From: Mariannaea sp. PMI_226
Lineage: Eukaryota > Ascomycota > Sordariomycetes > Hypocreales > Nectriaceae
Direction: 5' to 3'
Length of the DNA stretch: 64,000 bases
NCBI GenBank assembly: GCA_024336345.1
Contig: JANFOG010000009.1
Span: 682,001 to 746,000 of the forward strand
Below the pieces are notes generated by a model. The model had not been told where the DNA came from. It ran no database searches and saw only the letters and a list, made by a program, of their open reading frames with translations. Shown in pieces: positions 11,801 through 23,983 of this stretch. Position 1 is the first letter of the stretch, and each line of letters starts with the position of its first letter. The translations under genes and the position numbers were made by a program.

Positions 11801-14800
11801 TGGAGGGCCTGTCTCTCACATTCCTCTCTTTCAAGAAATCTATTCGGCAAGGGCCGTTCCCCCACCTTGTCACCGCCTTTGTTCCACCACTTCTTGCTCA
11901 AGCCCCCTTTCCAAAACTGCAAGCCATCATCCGCATCCGTGCCCCGCCAAAGCGAGGCGTTCAATAGCCAGCCATCCAGCATCATACCAACTGTGAGCTG
12001 GCAAAGCTGAGGGAAAGAGACGCTCCAACTGGGGACCTCCTAACATGCGATAACTGATGAATTAGTGCCAAGCAGCATGAGTGGCGTACTCTGAATTCCA
12101 AATGGACATGTTGCTAAGGGACAGCACGACCTCCACACCAGAAAGAAGTCGCAAAGCAATCTATTTTAGGACAAGTAGAGAGCGGACATATTCGTGTTTC
12201 CATGAAACCGGCTGTGACTGTGGCTAGAGCCCAACCAAGCAAATCGCTTTGAATGCATACCCTGGCCAGATCAGAAGAGGCAAGCTGGTAGACTACGTGT
12301 GTACTATGCAGCAGAACCGCCACCATTCTGTCATATGCTTTGGTCAGATACTAGCGTCGTAGGTGTAGCTCAACTATGCGTTACTCCTGCTGCTGTCTGG
12401 ACGTAGCAGCAGCAAACCACCAAGCCACCCCAGAGGAGCTCCCTCTCAGCTTAGTTTTGAAATACCTTTTCCAACTGGAAAACACGACACTGTACGTTTC
12501 TGCTTTTCTGCCTCATATCTTTTCAACAGCCTTGCTTTCAACCTTATCGCTACTTACTATTGCTCGTGTGGTTTGCTGAACTTGAGCATTTCCGAACGTG
12601 TGTGGGCGTCCAGCTGATACCTCTCCCTTCGTGTTTTTTTGTCAGTCCGAATTTCAACACCCAGTCCCGACCAAGCCCATTCGTGGCGTTGATCAGCTTG
12701 GTTCACTGACTAGTACTAGTACAATTGCCAAGCAGAGCCTTAAGGAAGCAAAGCTCAGTGGCTTCCTTTCACTTGTCACATTTATTCCGTCTTACTCCTT
12801 TCCTGTGTAGCATTTTAACGCAAGTGAACCTGTGTCTATTCGGTGGCCATTTCTGCCCCGTAATGGAAAGAAACCAGTGGCTATAACCAACAGCTCATAC
12901 CAGAAGTTTGAGGGGGTGTCCGCGGTGTGTTTGGTCAGCGTGCCTGGTCAAAGAGGGTATTGATTGGCGCCCCCTCCTAGGTAGTTCTAACTTTTCAGAC
13001 CTTTGCTCTGAGGCTTGAGCAAGTCGGATCCATCAAATGCTTCCTGGCTTTAATATAGAAAAAAAGGGAAGGAAGACAATTGTTTGTTAACACCGCGAGG
13101 CTAGAGGCTAGACAATGATTTTGAAATTAACTGTTGTTTCTGATAACCGGGAGCTTCTCACTTATTTTATCGTAGTACGATTGTTGATGCGAAGTGATGG
13201 AAGCGACATGCATCATTTTTAGGGGTTAGAGGGTGGCGACTTTGGCCAAGACGGGACCTTTCTCTCAAAATGAGTGTATACTCCAGACACCCAACAGCGA
13301 GGCCACCATTTCATTGTCTGGGTTTTGCTCGTTGGTAATTGGTTACTGATATTCATGGATCACCGGGACACGTTGAGCACCTTTCTCAGAAAGGAGTTAA
13401 TCCACGTTTTCCTGGAAATCAAGACATGGACCTACGCAGAAATCAGGATAGCTATCTATACCTAGTAAGTATATGAAAGCGTCAATGAAAGAAAAAAAAA
13501 CCTGCACTCTAGATCTTAGCTCTCAAATCAGAGCAACCTAGGGACAATTGTGGAAAGATATCCCATGGTTAGGTTTATGTTATTAATCATGTAATTGAAT
13601 ACAGGGCTCAACGCCGATAACCAGGGACTTTTCGTAAGTTACCAGGCGTCCATCAAGCCGGTGTATCTTTATAATCATGCGTGGTCCAATTCAGGCATAA
13701 CAATTGAACATTTTGAGTTTATTGGCATAACGGCCACACTAAACCGTCTTGTTGCAGTATCTCATGTGTTCAGCAATGTTTCTTTTACAGCATTCTGCCC
13801 GTTATCAAATCCCAAAAGCACTGCCTCATGTCTTGATCCACTTGAAGGTCCCCAGCATTTCACTCTATTACCATTTTGTTCTGACGCTCCTATATCAAGA
13901 AATAAGATTCCATCAACTATTCATCGAGCCATCGGGTCTGGATCGTGGTATTGAAAATAGGTTGAATAGCAACAAGTGATATAATGATTCTGTGCATTCT
14001 TTGATAAGGCAAACAGACAACGGATTAAGTATTTCTTTGGAGTTCATATAAAGGAAACCAAAATTTCGCAATCAATTAGTAACAATAGCAATGATAGATT
14101 GAAAACGACAGTTAAATCATGCATCGATATGCTTTGCTCAAATGTTGACCTGTGGCGAAGTAATGTTGAGATCGCAAAGTTGTAGGGTAGCGCACTAAAC
14201 GAAGGCAAATACCTGAGCCAGTAAATACATGATCTCGTAGTTAGAATTCTTTCAAACCCGTCATTATTTCCTAGTTTATCCTACCATGTATGGGAAATAC
14301 TGCTTCACCTACATCTAGAGAGGGCTATTGTGCTTCACTTCTTGGGCATACGTCTGTACTCACTACATTACATCAAGAGTTGACCATCTGCCTCATCGAT
14401 ACGAAAATTGCAGCTCCACGTTCGATGCACGCTAACCATTAGCCACGTGACCTGTCTTCCCTTTTTGTTCCCTCTTTTTTTCTTCGCAGGCGAATTAGTC
14501 ATGAGCACGCAAGCCACCGACATGTGCATCATGAATCATGAGAACCGTTGAAGGGAAAGGTGGGGGATATGACGAGTGCCACGATACTTCCTGTATGTCA
14601 ATTCTTATGTTCAGTCTGCTGCCAATCAGTGGAGGCTGATATTGCGTGGCTAGATCCCGGATCTTCTTTCTTCTTTGTCTGGGGGTGGTAGCCCAGAACG
14701 GAAGCTCCTTAAGGCCTCTGTAAGGGACCTTTGCAAGCCGGCATGGGAGGGCCACCAGTTGATGGAATTATTTCAGAGGAACCTTTGACGTGTATCAGTT

Positions 14801-15953
14801 AGCGAGCCAGGGTTCATTAAGTAAACTTGGGACACGACCGGGGTGAGTGGGGAAGGCCTTTGACGCTGAGTCCGGAACAGGGAGTGGGAAGCATGGACGT
14901 CTTTTACATAGTGCCCCCCCCCGCCCGGGAGGAGGCCCCAATAGCTCGTCTGATTATCTCAACATCTCACCCATGCCGACTCATGCGTGCACAGTAGTTC
15001 CATCGCAGCGCACTGCTATTGGACCGTAAACGCGTAACAACTCAGCATTTGGATTGGCCGATACCAAAGTTTTTGATAGCGAGAAATGCCCTCTTGGCAA
15101 CGCAGTGGTCCAGATTACAGAAGTTCATGGCCAATCTGCGCGTTTCTAAAATCAATTTATCCTTACTCGTCTGGCCATGTCATGATGACAACCTGGTCGG
15201 CTCGACCACTGAGGCTGTAAATACTCTACACTTTGGTTCAGGTAGGATGATAGATGGCAATTATGTAGGTTGTTTGTTCGTTAGAACATGTCGATTGCCA
15301 TAGAACAATAGATCCATGATTTATACACATACCTCAGCAGTGAACCATTATTAAACTGATTCAGAGGATTGCTCTTTTCCTAACGCGGATGCGATCTTCT
15401 ACCAATACTTCTGCTGGGCGAGGGGCAAGGAATCATAGGCATGGGTTTCATGAGGCTCTCTCAACCACGGAAAAGGGATGGCGTGGCTAACCAGTTCATC
15501 GGGTTATCCGACTGACATCGCCATCTCTAGATGCTAGGTCAGGCCAGGCCAGGTTGACTGGGAAATCTGCGTGGCAAAGATTTGCTGGGGAAATATTTGA
15601 AAGAAGAAAAGATCGTCATCAAGTGTTATCCATATACGATCGGCCTTGCATGTTACGCCGAGTAGGTTTTAGTGCAAAGGAAGCTATTTCATATGGGACA
15701 CTCCTCACAGATTCACCCTTCATCAGCTCCGGGTCGTCGGAGACTGCCGAATCCATCACTAGCTCTGGGCGCAGGGCATTCTTCAGGGCTGAAGGGCGTC
15801 GTCGTCAAGTACATTTCAGCGTATGCCTGCACGGATGGATGGCGGCAAAAGATGACATGCCGTGTCATTATACTATGGTTCAAGGCAAGAAAATGGTAGG
15901 GTAGGCAATGAAAGAAAGGTGCCTAGGCAAAGTAAGTTAGGTAGTAATTACTG

Positions 15954-15981
15954 CAGTCAGTCAGTCAGTCAGTCAGTCAGT
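15954..15981. repeat. (CAGT)n microsatellite
   Basis: About seven tandem copies of CAGT lie in the gene-poor stretch, followed by a short TCTG extension. Confidence 0.9.
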
Positions 15982-16254
15982 CTGTCTGTATGACATGTGG
16001 AGTTGCCTTTTCAAGCTGGGAGACGATTTGGCTTGGACTCTAAAACAGGCTGGTGGTTTTTGGGATATTGGAACTCCTGTTGCATGTGAAATCGTCACTT
16101 ACGTACTTGCAAGTCTTGGCTCGTATTCTGATTTGGAACAAATTCCATAATTGTGTATTTGGAAAGCCAGAAGAAGAACGAGAAGAAGAAAAAAGTTCCT
16201 TTGAGCGGCTTTCAGCGGCTTTGATTCCGCCTCCTGGTCATCAGATGGTGTGAG

Positions 16255-16345
16255 TGTGAGTGTGTGTGCGTATGGGTGAGTGAGTGAGTGAGTGAGTGAG
16301 GTGAGTGTGGGTGTAGTTGTAGGTGTAGGTGTAGGCCTAGGTTGT
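16255..16345. repeat. GT-rich compound repeat: (GTGA)n then (GTAGGT)n
   Basis: TGTG-rich DNA leads into six or so GTGA units (about 16277-16300) and then several GTAGGT units (about 16319-16338). The hexamer is not the fungal telomere repeat TTAGGG, so this is an ordinary compound microsatellite. Confidence 0.85.
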
Positions 16346-17638
16346 ACAGTAGGCGTAGGTGGGTGTTGATAGCTACTGCAGGCTTAGTTAACTAGGTAGG
16401 GGTAGGTAGGTTGTCTTTTCTTAAGAATCAGGTAACTTGGATCGCAGTGCAATTTCAAGTTTTTGAGATGGCTGTTACTATTTAATGTTACCATCGTATA
16501 TGATCATTGTCGTTATCGTAGCCATCATGCATGTCATGAGTATTCCATTTATTACATTATATTCTCAATATCAGTAGACGGCCGAGGTTTGGTGGTGGAG
16601 GTTTGGCGGGGGAGGTGGCGCTCTACCATAGCTCTGGGCCTCTAGGTCTGTAGCATTTCCAATGATAACGGTACAGTAACTAACTACCTTATTAAGGTAG
16701 CCCGTATTTGATAGTTAGCCAGGTAAGGGCCAGAAAAATGACACCATGTTGGGGCCATACGCGCGTAGTTCCTTGTAATTACCTACATACAGTACTAGGT
16801 ACCTTACCTAGCTCTACCTACCTTACTGCACATAGTGCATAGTACCACACCAGACCAGACCGCGTTTCCAAACCCAACCCAGCCCAAACCCAAACCCAAC
16901 CGCAACAGGGTGGCAAAAGCTCCGGCGTATGGTTAAGTCTAAGGTAAATGGCAAGTTAATTAATTACTCTATTTTAGCATGCATACAGCTTATCTCTAAC
17001 TATGGTCCAGGGGCCGGCTTTCTCAAAGGTTCCATGTCGGATCCCCGCATTTTCCTCCTTGGGCACGCTACGCCAAGCGCTGGCTGCAAAGGTTCCCCGA
17101 GGTTGGGCCCTGCGGTCTAGACTTGGACTAAGACGGCATATGTGCCGATTATATCGACCAATCAGGGGACTCGGCAAACGTGCGTCCCCCGTTGACACTT
17201 TTTTATTTTTTTTTTATATTATCTTGGTGTTAGTGGTGCGAGTTGCGTCTGAGTCGAGCAGAGCCTGAGTCGGGTCTGAGGTTGACGAAGGACGGACTCT
17301 TTCTTGACTCTTATTGACTGACTGATGAGTCTCCCCATTTGAAATCTTGAGTTCCGAGAGCGGCTGCTAGGATATTTAATTAATATTTAGCAATGGTCTG
17401 CACACTACGAAGTACAGTCTACAGTAGGTTATAGCTTACTTATCCTCTTTTTCGTATCGGGAAATGGTCCATGTGTCTGTCTCATTGATTTAATTTAGAT
17501 ACTGCTTGAATTTGAGTCAGTTGATCATGAGACATCTGCCATTATTCGGAGACTTGACTCCGTAGTCGGTGCGACAAATCAAAGAGACTGCAGGATCTGA
17601 TCTGTTTTGGAAAAGGAGCAAGAAAAAACAAACCAAAA

Positions 17639-17656
17639 CAGCAGCAGCAGCAGCAG
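17639..17656. repeat. (CAG)6 trinucleotide run
   Basis: Six perfect CAG units outside any recognised gene. Confidence 0.85.
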
Positions 17657-17837
17657 CAACGAGTTTCCATCAAAAACCAATGTCCTATCATGTCCTACCA
17701 TAATAGCCCCCTTTCGTCCAAATAAAGGAAATTAACACGGTGCGACCGCGAGTGGCTGAAACACCGAGACGTTCACAAGTGTATACCGTCGGTCCAGCAA
17801 AAGAGCACACGGCAGTACGGCGTAACTAACGCCACAC

Positions 17838-17896
17838 ACTCACTCACACTCTCTCACACTCTCTCACACTCTCTCACACACACACAGACACACACA
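17838..17896. repeat. (CACTCT)/(CA)n compound microsatellite
   Basis: CACTCA units are followed by four near-identical CACTCT blocks and a CA-repeat tail. It lies about 0.9 kb upstream of the OPT gene, just before a C homopolymer. Confidence 0.85.
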
Positions 17897-17933
17897 TTCA
17901 ACGCCCATCAAGATCGTCCCTTTCCATGCCCCT

Positions 17934-17950
17934 CCCCCCCCCCCCCCCCC
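17934..17950. repeat. C17 homopolymer
   Basis: Seventeen consecutive cytosines (guanines on the other strand). The length may be imprecise in the assembly, as homopolymers are hard to read. Confidence 0.85.
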
Positions 17951-18758
17951 TGGCTTCCCTGTCCTTTCCAGCGCCTCCGCGGCGCATCCCGTCCACCCCG
18001 TGCAACGTTGGAACTAAAATGGGGGGACCAGACCCAGATTGGCACATGCACAAAAAGTCCAACAAGCCTCTCAATCGCCATGCCCAATTCGGGCAGCTCG
18101 CAACCCCTGGACCTCCTCCCGATTCGCTCGTTCTCATTCAAGATAGCATGCGCCGATGCATCTGCTGAAGTATGTACAGTACAGATCAAGGCCCCTTTCA
18201 GATTATACAGTAGGTTCTACCTGCAGCATGGCTATCTACCCCCGGCTTGGCGGGAACTTTTTTACCATTTGCCTTCTCTTGGTCGTAACTCACCCAACCT
18301 CATTATCGGAATAGGCTGCTTGTTACTCTTTCGTGCCACGCAGCAATCGACAAAAAGTTCCTGACCACCCCTCCCTCTTCCAGAGTTGGGCTATTGTTCG
18401 TCCAGAGGAGGAGGGGAACAGGGGGCCGGGGGTGGGTATGTGGGGAGAGAGTGAAGGTGAGAGAGCTGAGGGATGTCACCTCTCTCACGTCCGGTCTGCA
18501 ATCGGCGCGTGCAAGGGGTGGGCTCTCTCACTATAGCACCAGTCAGTCTACTCCGTAATATCATTTTGGTCAAGTTTATGGGATGGCGTTGTTGCGCAGG
18601 TGCCCATGAGACACAAAGTATATGATCTCCCTCCCTCCCCCCCAAAGAGGGTTTCACTTTGAAGTCTCAGCAGCCTGTCTCCTCCCTTCGGAACCGTGCC
18701 TTTTGTCCTGCACAATTGTTGAGCACTCTTTCATAGTGATTCAACAGCATCTCACATC

Positions 18759-21078
18759 ATGGCGGACACCGTCGTTGATTTGAAGTCTCCGGGCTCAAGG
18801 CCTGAGGACAATGTCTATGACGAGAAGAACCCTTATGAACAGGATATTGACGAGAAGACTGATATCGAAGAGAGCTCCGAGATCATCACCGACCTCTTCA
18901 CCAGCTTCCCTCCTTCCAAGGGTGTCCCTCACGAGGAGAACCCACTGACAGCTCGTGCCGTTCTTATCGGTATCGTCTTGGGATCTCTGGTCAACGCCTC
19001 CAACGTGTACTTGGGTAAGGAACATATCTTTCTTTCTCTTCTTTATCAGCACCACCCTACCCAATCTTTGCTTCTTGCTATATACTAACTCTCTACAAGG
19101 TCTCAAGACTGGTTTCACATTCCCCCCGACCCTGTTCGGTGCCATCTTCGGTTATGGCTTCATCATCATCCTCTGCAAGATCGCTCCCGGCGTGCCCTGG
19201 ATCGGACAAACTTTTGGACCTCAGGAGAACTCCATCATCCAGGCTGCCGCAACCGGTGCCGGTGGTATGGCCGGTGTCTTCGTCGCTGGTCTCCCTGCCA
19301 TGTACCGTCTGGGACTTCTCTCTGACGACCCCAAGAGCGATTTCGGCCGTATCCTCACCATCACTTTCGTTTGTGCCCTCTTCGGTCTCTTCGCCGCTGT
19401 GCCTCTTCGAAAGTTCTTCATTATCAACGTTGCTCGAGAGCTCAACCTCGTCTTCCCCACCCCCACGGCTACTGCCATGACCATTCGATCCATGCACGCT
19501 GTGGGCGGTGGAGCGGCTGCTGCCATCAAGAAGATCAAGGCTCTGGGATACTCCTTCGTTGGAGCCTTCCTTCTTATTGTCGTTGGCCAGTACGCCGACG
19601 GCATCCTCCACAACTGGCACATCTTCACCTGGTTCTACATCTGGTCCGGCCACAAGACTGTTGGCCTCCTCGGCCCCGAGAACTGGGGATGGTACATCCA
19701 GCTGACTCCCGCCTTCTTCGGTTCCGGTATCCTCGTTGGTCTCAACGCGGCCATTTCATGGTTTGCTGGTACCGTCTTTGCTTGGGGTATCATTGGTCCC
19801 ATTCTGGTGCACTATGGCGAATGTGTCGGTATCCAGACTGGAGAGCCAGGAACCAAGTGGGCCGAGCTCTACAGCTTCAACAGCTTGTCCGCTGCTTCTG
19901 ATCCCACAAAGACCGCATCTCCCCGATACTGGTTCTTGTGGCCTGGTGTTATGGTCCTGTTGGTCTACAGCTTGATTGAGTTCTTCATTCACATCAAGGT
20001 TGTTTGGGACGGAGCCAAGTACGCCTTCCAGGAGACCGCTCGTTCCATCAACAACAAGCTCCAGGCCCGCGGCCACAGCAACGGCTTCCTCGAGAGACAG
20101 GCCGCCAAGGCCGATGCGGCTACCGGCTTTGTTGAGGACTTTGCCACTGAGGACCAGCAGGTGCCCTCTTGGGTCTGGGCTGTTGGTGCCCTGACCTTCA
20201 TGGTCGTTGCCATGATCGTCGGCGAGCTCCAGTTCCACATGAACGCCGGTCTTGCCCTCCTTGCTTGTCTCCTTGGTCTCGTTTTTGCCTTCCTCAGTAT
20301 CTATGGTGGTGCTGTCACTGATGTTGCACCCCTCACTGCTTCCTCCAAGGCTTCTCAGCTCGTCTTTGGTGGTATCACCAAGGGCCATTTCGATGTCAAG
20401 TCTGCTCAGAGAATCAACTTGGTCGCTGGTAACATCGCTTCCGGAACTGCTGATGTTGCCACGTCCCTGGTCAGTGATTTCCGAGTCGGATTCCTCCTCA
20501 AGACTCCCCCCAAGCTGCAATTCTACGCCCAGGCCATGGGAACCTTCGTCTCCGTTTTCCTTGCCCCCGGCATCTTCGTCCTCTTCATGTCCGCCTACCC
20601 TTGCGTCTGGAAGCCCAGCGACGACCCGACCGCTACTTGCCCCTTCGGTGCTCCTTCAGTCGCAGCCTGGAAGGCCGTCGCCGAAGCCGTCACTCTGTCT
20701 CACATTAACATCCCCCGAAGCTCGGGTATCTTTGCTATCTGCATGGGTGTCTTCTGCGGTCTCCAGGCCCTGTTCAAGACTTACTACCTTGTCGGCCCTC
20801 GTGAGAAGTACCGCAACTGGCTCCCCAACTGGATGAGCATCGGTGTCGCCTGGGTTCTTGGAGCCGATTCCGGCTACGCGAACGCTGTTATGTTCGGTTC
20901 CATCACCGCCTGGTGGTGGAGAAAGTACTGGAAGGATGGCTTCGACATGTACGGCTTTGCCGTTGCTGCTGGATTGATCGCCGGTGAGGGTCTGGGTGGT
21001 GTCATTAACGCTGCTCTTACCCTTGGCAAGGTCGATGGCACCATTTACGGTACTCTCGTTGCTCAGCCCGGTGCTTAA
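18759..21078 (+). CDS. OPT-superfamily oligopeptide/metal-chelate transporter
   Basis: Two exons (18759-19014 and 19100-21078) are joined over an 85-bp intron with donor GTAAGG, branch ACTAAC and acceptor ACAAG. They give 744 aa in one frame across the splice (VYLG to LKTGF). The first 65 residues are acidic and soluble. The rest is a many-segment membrane protein with PPTLFGAIFGYGFIIILCKI early, ENSIIQAAATGAGGMAG, NLVFPTPTATAMTIRSMHA, a conserved FWDLV-like replacement region, and late GFAVAAGLIAGEGLGGVINA. These are marks of the fungal OPT branch related to yellow-stripe-like proteins. Such proteins import oligopeptides or metal-peptide complexes with protons at the plasma or vacuolar membrane. 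Codon choice is strongly biased toward C-ending codons compared with its neighbours, suggesting high expression. The substrate is not inferable. Confidence 0.95.
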
Positions 21079-22660
21079 GTGGTTATTAGTTGAAATAAGG
21101 GGGGTTTTACCATAGGAGAGTGTGATGGACTAAACGTTTATTATTAGTGGAACAAGAGTATAAGAAGTAATGAATCCGACTCATGATTTCACGTAACGTT
21201 GATTCCTATTTAACTCCAATATGTATATTAATAATAGTTGATTAAACCCATGTTCTTGATTCATTAGAGAGTTTCATTCCAACCTTACTCGTCTGTCATA
21301 TTATCTAATTTTCGCTCATAACGTTTCTCTCCAGTGATGTTTCTTGTTCAAGTTTAAACCCCCAACTATTTCAGGCTACTCTATTATGTTGTCATGCAAA
21401 TCAATATGTTATGCTTCAACCTTCTTAACGCACCGCAATTATTAATGAAGAAAACTACGGGCATCTTTGCTTTTATCATCATGGACATCTAATAAACATA
21501 AATGGCTGTTTCTTTTGAAGACTTATACCATAGCATTCAACTCTCATGACAACCGTCAGTCACAGAGATGATCAAGATTAAGTCTAGAAGGTGCAAGTGT
21601 TGAGGAGAAGACTGCGCCCATATTCAGATGATCCACTCCTTTTGTATCTCAAGCAATGACAAAAGCATTAAATGTGGCTAGAAACTTGCCGTGCTAAGAA
21701 AAGATTATATCCGTCTCTCCGAACGCAAACAGAAAAAAACCTTCTAGCATCGCGTTGGTAATAGTACTGGTAAGTACCACAGTAAGCCCAATCGGAGTCT
21801 TACACCACGAAGCGCAATAGACAAATCCCTTGGAACTGACCAGTGAGTGAATATATATCGATGCTGGCAGTTAGTTGTGTGTGGGCGCGTTATTTGAATG
21901 CCTAGCGGTCCAGATATCGAGAGCCACTATGCTCTTTTTCTCCTCTGCCATAGTGCTTCTTATCAATTTAGGACATGTGTAGTCTACTTCTAGATATGTC
22001 CTGGAGCGCCAAACAACTCAACAGATGAGCTTGGGCATCAAATCCATGGTGGCTGATGTTGTTCCTGTGATTGATAACGCGTCTCCAACGAACGGGTTGC
22101 CTGATTTCTCAACACCTTTATTAACTGACAGGTATGCTATTTGTCGAAAATTCTAGAATCTGTGCCCTGGTGGATTAGTTGTCTACGCCCTATCTATTGT
22201 CTTTGGGAAATACTCTGTATTGAAAACAAATGACGACAGTTGACCTCTAGGCCTCTGCCAAGTGGGCTGCTCTACCTTGAGTAAGGGAGGAAAACCAATA
22301 CGCTGAACACTCCAGGTTCCAACCATCCCTCCCTCAATTTTCTGGGTATTAGTATATGTATACAGCACTTGTCATGAAGAAAGTTATTGGCTCTCACTTA
22401 GTTCTTTAATTTATATAGTTAGGCTTTTCTAAATCTAGAGTTTCAACATATTTTGCCGCAGCGAGCCTTTCCGGGTTCCGAAACGCGAACTAATAAGATT
22501 TCATAGTCCGCTACGACAGAAGTCCCAGGCGTAACACTCCTTGAGATAGCTGTCTAGGCCCCCGAGATACCATCACTGAAGTCATGTTCGACAAACACGC
22601 GACTATTGATGGGGGGTGCTCTCTTTACCGCGCATTCTTCGCCACGAAGCTAGGGGAGTC
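21079..22660. other. Intergenic, AT-rich, no gene seen
   Basis: This is the 3' flank of the OPT gene followed by AT-rich DNA with no supported frame. It leads into the repeat island. Confidence 0.6.
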
Positions 22661-22666
22661 ATACAT

Positions 22667-22791
22667 GCACAGCTAGCCGTGCAAATAATATCACATGACT
22701 CTAAGCACAGCCAGCTGTGCACATAGGGGGCCACATCAGGGGCAATTGCCCGCACTGGGGGCAGTGCAAATACGTGCACAGCTAGCTGTGC
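22667..22791. repeat. Palindrome cluster, left group
   Basis: Three 16-bp palindromes of the GCACAGCTAGCTGTGC type lie at 22667-22682 (one change), 22705-22720 (one change) and 22776-22791 (perfect). A fourth, GCACTGGGGGCAGTGC, lies at 22752-22767 with perfect six-base arms. The first and third are followed by AAATAA-type tails. They resemble the ends of the Mutator-like element at 23413-24092. Confidence 0.85.
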
Positions 22792-22799
22792 AAATAAGA

Positions 22800-23098
22800 T
22801 CCGTTATATAAGCCCAAATATATACCCTCGAAGATATCTCTCTTCCACACATTGGAACGGCATTTACTCATAGACTCAAAAGAAGAGAATGATTTATTAC
22901 ATATACAGCTTTCCAGTATATAAAATATAACCTTTGGCAATATATTAGCCTATCTCAAGACATAAAAGCATATACTATCCGCATTATAGTAAACTTTAAC
23001 ATTTAGGATATAAGTAAATTACTATAATATATATGTTATATAAAGCTAGCTCTTCCTTTTTATAGGAGCTATTTATTTTTTATATTAAAGTACCCTAA
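22800..23098. repeat. AT-rich, probably decayed repeat DNA
   Basis: About 300 bp are markedly richer in A and T (many TATA and TTATA words) than the rest of the window, bounded on both sides by GC-rich palindromes. This is what repeat-induced point mutation of an old mobile element tends to leave. I see no frame in it. Confidence 0.5.
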
Positions 23099-23198
23099 TG
23101 AGATGGATAACCGCAGCCAAAGCCAGCAGCAAAAATCCTGAAGATATGTCGGTCCCGATAAACAATGCAGCAACAGGCTTACATAATAGATGTTATGT

Positions 23199-23376
23199 GC
23201 ACCGCCCCCGGTGCAAATAAGATCACGTGACATCTGACACGCAAAATGATATTTACAGCCAATGAGGGGCCACAAATTGCTTACATAGTGGAATATTATT
23301 TGCACCGCCCCCGGTGCAGGTATGAGATCCCCGAACTCGGGGCGGTACTGGACGTTATATGCACCGCCCCCGGTGC
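23199..23376. repeat. Palindrome cluster, middle group
   Basis: Three copies of GCACCGCCCCCGGTGC lie at 23199-23214, 23302-23317 and 23361-23376. The first two face each other: both are followed inward by GTGCAAATAA-type sequence, making a possible 120-bp mini-element at about 23197-23319. A separate hairpin (CCCCGAACTCGGGG) lies at about 23329-23342. Confidence 0.8.
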
Positions 23377-23403
23377 AAACAGGATCTGTTATGTAAGCCC
23401 AAA

Positions 23404-23412
23404 TACCTGGTC
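23404..23412. repeat. Target-site duplication, left copy
   Basis: TACCTGGTC directly abuts the left inverted repeat. The partner at 24093-24101 is TACATGGTC, with one mismatch. Confidence 0.75.
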
Positions 23413-23521
23413 GGGGCCAACTACCTGCACCGGGGCCGGTGCATATAACGTCACATGATTTTCTGCACCGCTCCCGTACACAGAATTAGTTAGCAAATCC
23501 CCTCTATAAGTCCCCTATAAA
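23413..23521. repeat. Left terminal inverted repeat, 109 bp
   Basis: It matches the reverse complement of 23984-24092 at 107 of 109 positions. It contains the 16-bp palindrome GCACCGGGGCCGGTGC at 23427-23442, and a half-palindrome, GCACCGCTCCCG, near 23465. Confidence 0.92.
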
Positions 23522-23561
23522 CCTCTTTCTAAACGCCTTATAATAATTTTACCAATACATA

Positions 23562-23963
23562 ATGGACCTCCCGCCAAAAAAGTCCTTTAGATCACAAAAA
23601 GATCCTATATTAGATCTTTCGGATTATGCAGCAAATGATGGCTATAAATTTATTATTCGTCGTTCACATTTACAACCTCTTAATTCTGAGCGACCTTCTA
23701 TCTTATTTACTTGCAATCGCTGGCGTTAAGGCTGCCAATTTTCAATTCTCGCCAAAAAAGACAGTATTGGCACATAGCGTCTCAAACATCGCACTGAAGC
23801 CCGATTTTCCAACCATAACCACGGGCCCAGGCAGCACCAGCCTGAAGAATCTGAGCCGCAAGAGCTATTGGAGAAGAAAATGCCTACCTGTAGTAAATGC
23901 CATTTAGAAGGCCATAGGAGGGGTGCAAAATGCTGTGCTTTATATAATCAAGAAAGCCCATAA
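23562..23963 (+). pseudogene. Decayed FAR1/zinc-knuckle remnant of a Mutator-like transposase
   Basis: One frame runs from ATG 23562 to TAA 23961, 133 codons, interrupted by stops at 23727 (TAA) and 23775 (TAG). The N-terminal part reads DLSDYAANDGYKFIIRRSH, typical of the start of FAR1 domains. Between and after the stops come GCQFSILAKKDSIGT and ARFSNHNHGPR, the usual GCPF...HNH end of that domain. It closes with CSKCHLEGHRRGAKC, a CX2CX4HX4C zinc knuckle such as found at the C-terminus of Mutator-like transposases. The whole catalytic middle is absent. Both stops can arise by a single C-to-T change at a CpA site on one strand or the other, which fits repeat-induced point mutation. Confidence 0.75.
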
Positions 23964-23983
23964 ATATAGCTTTTAGGAAGACA

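Larger units (their letters stand above)
8808..18758. other. Long gene-poor stretch (about 10 kb)
   Basis: I find no convincing gene here. Open stretches are short (mostly under 120 codons), overlap on both strands and lack motifs. Two adjacent minus-strand frames at 11187-11703, the first with a single hydrophobic segment, are the least bad candidates but have no family likeness or splice logic joining them. From about 15.9 kb onward the DNA is rich in simple repeats and in recurring TACCTAGG/CTACCTACCT words. The last kilobase is the CT-rich promoter side of the OPT gene. Confidence 0.55.

Noticed and set aside
16319..16338. GTAGGT repeats considered as telomere-like
   Set aside because: The unit is not TTAGGG, the array is short, and genes continue on both sides.
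19093..20520. Long minus-strand frames opposite the OPT gene
   Set aside because: They are mirror frames created by the strong codon bias of the transporter.
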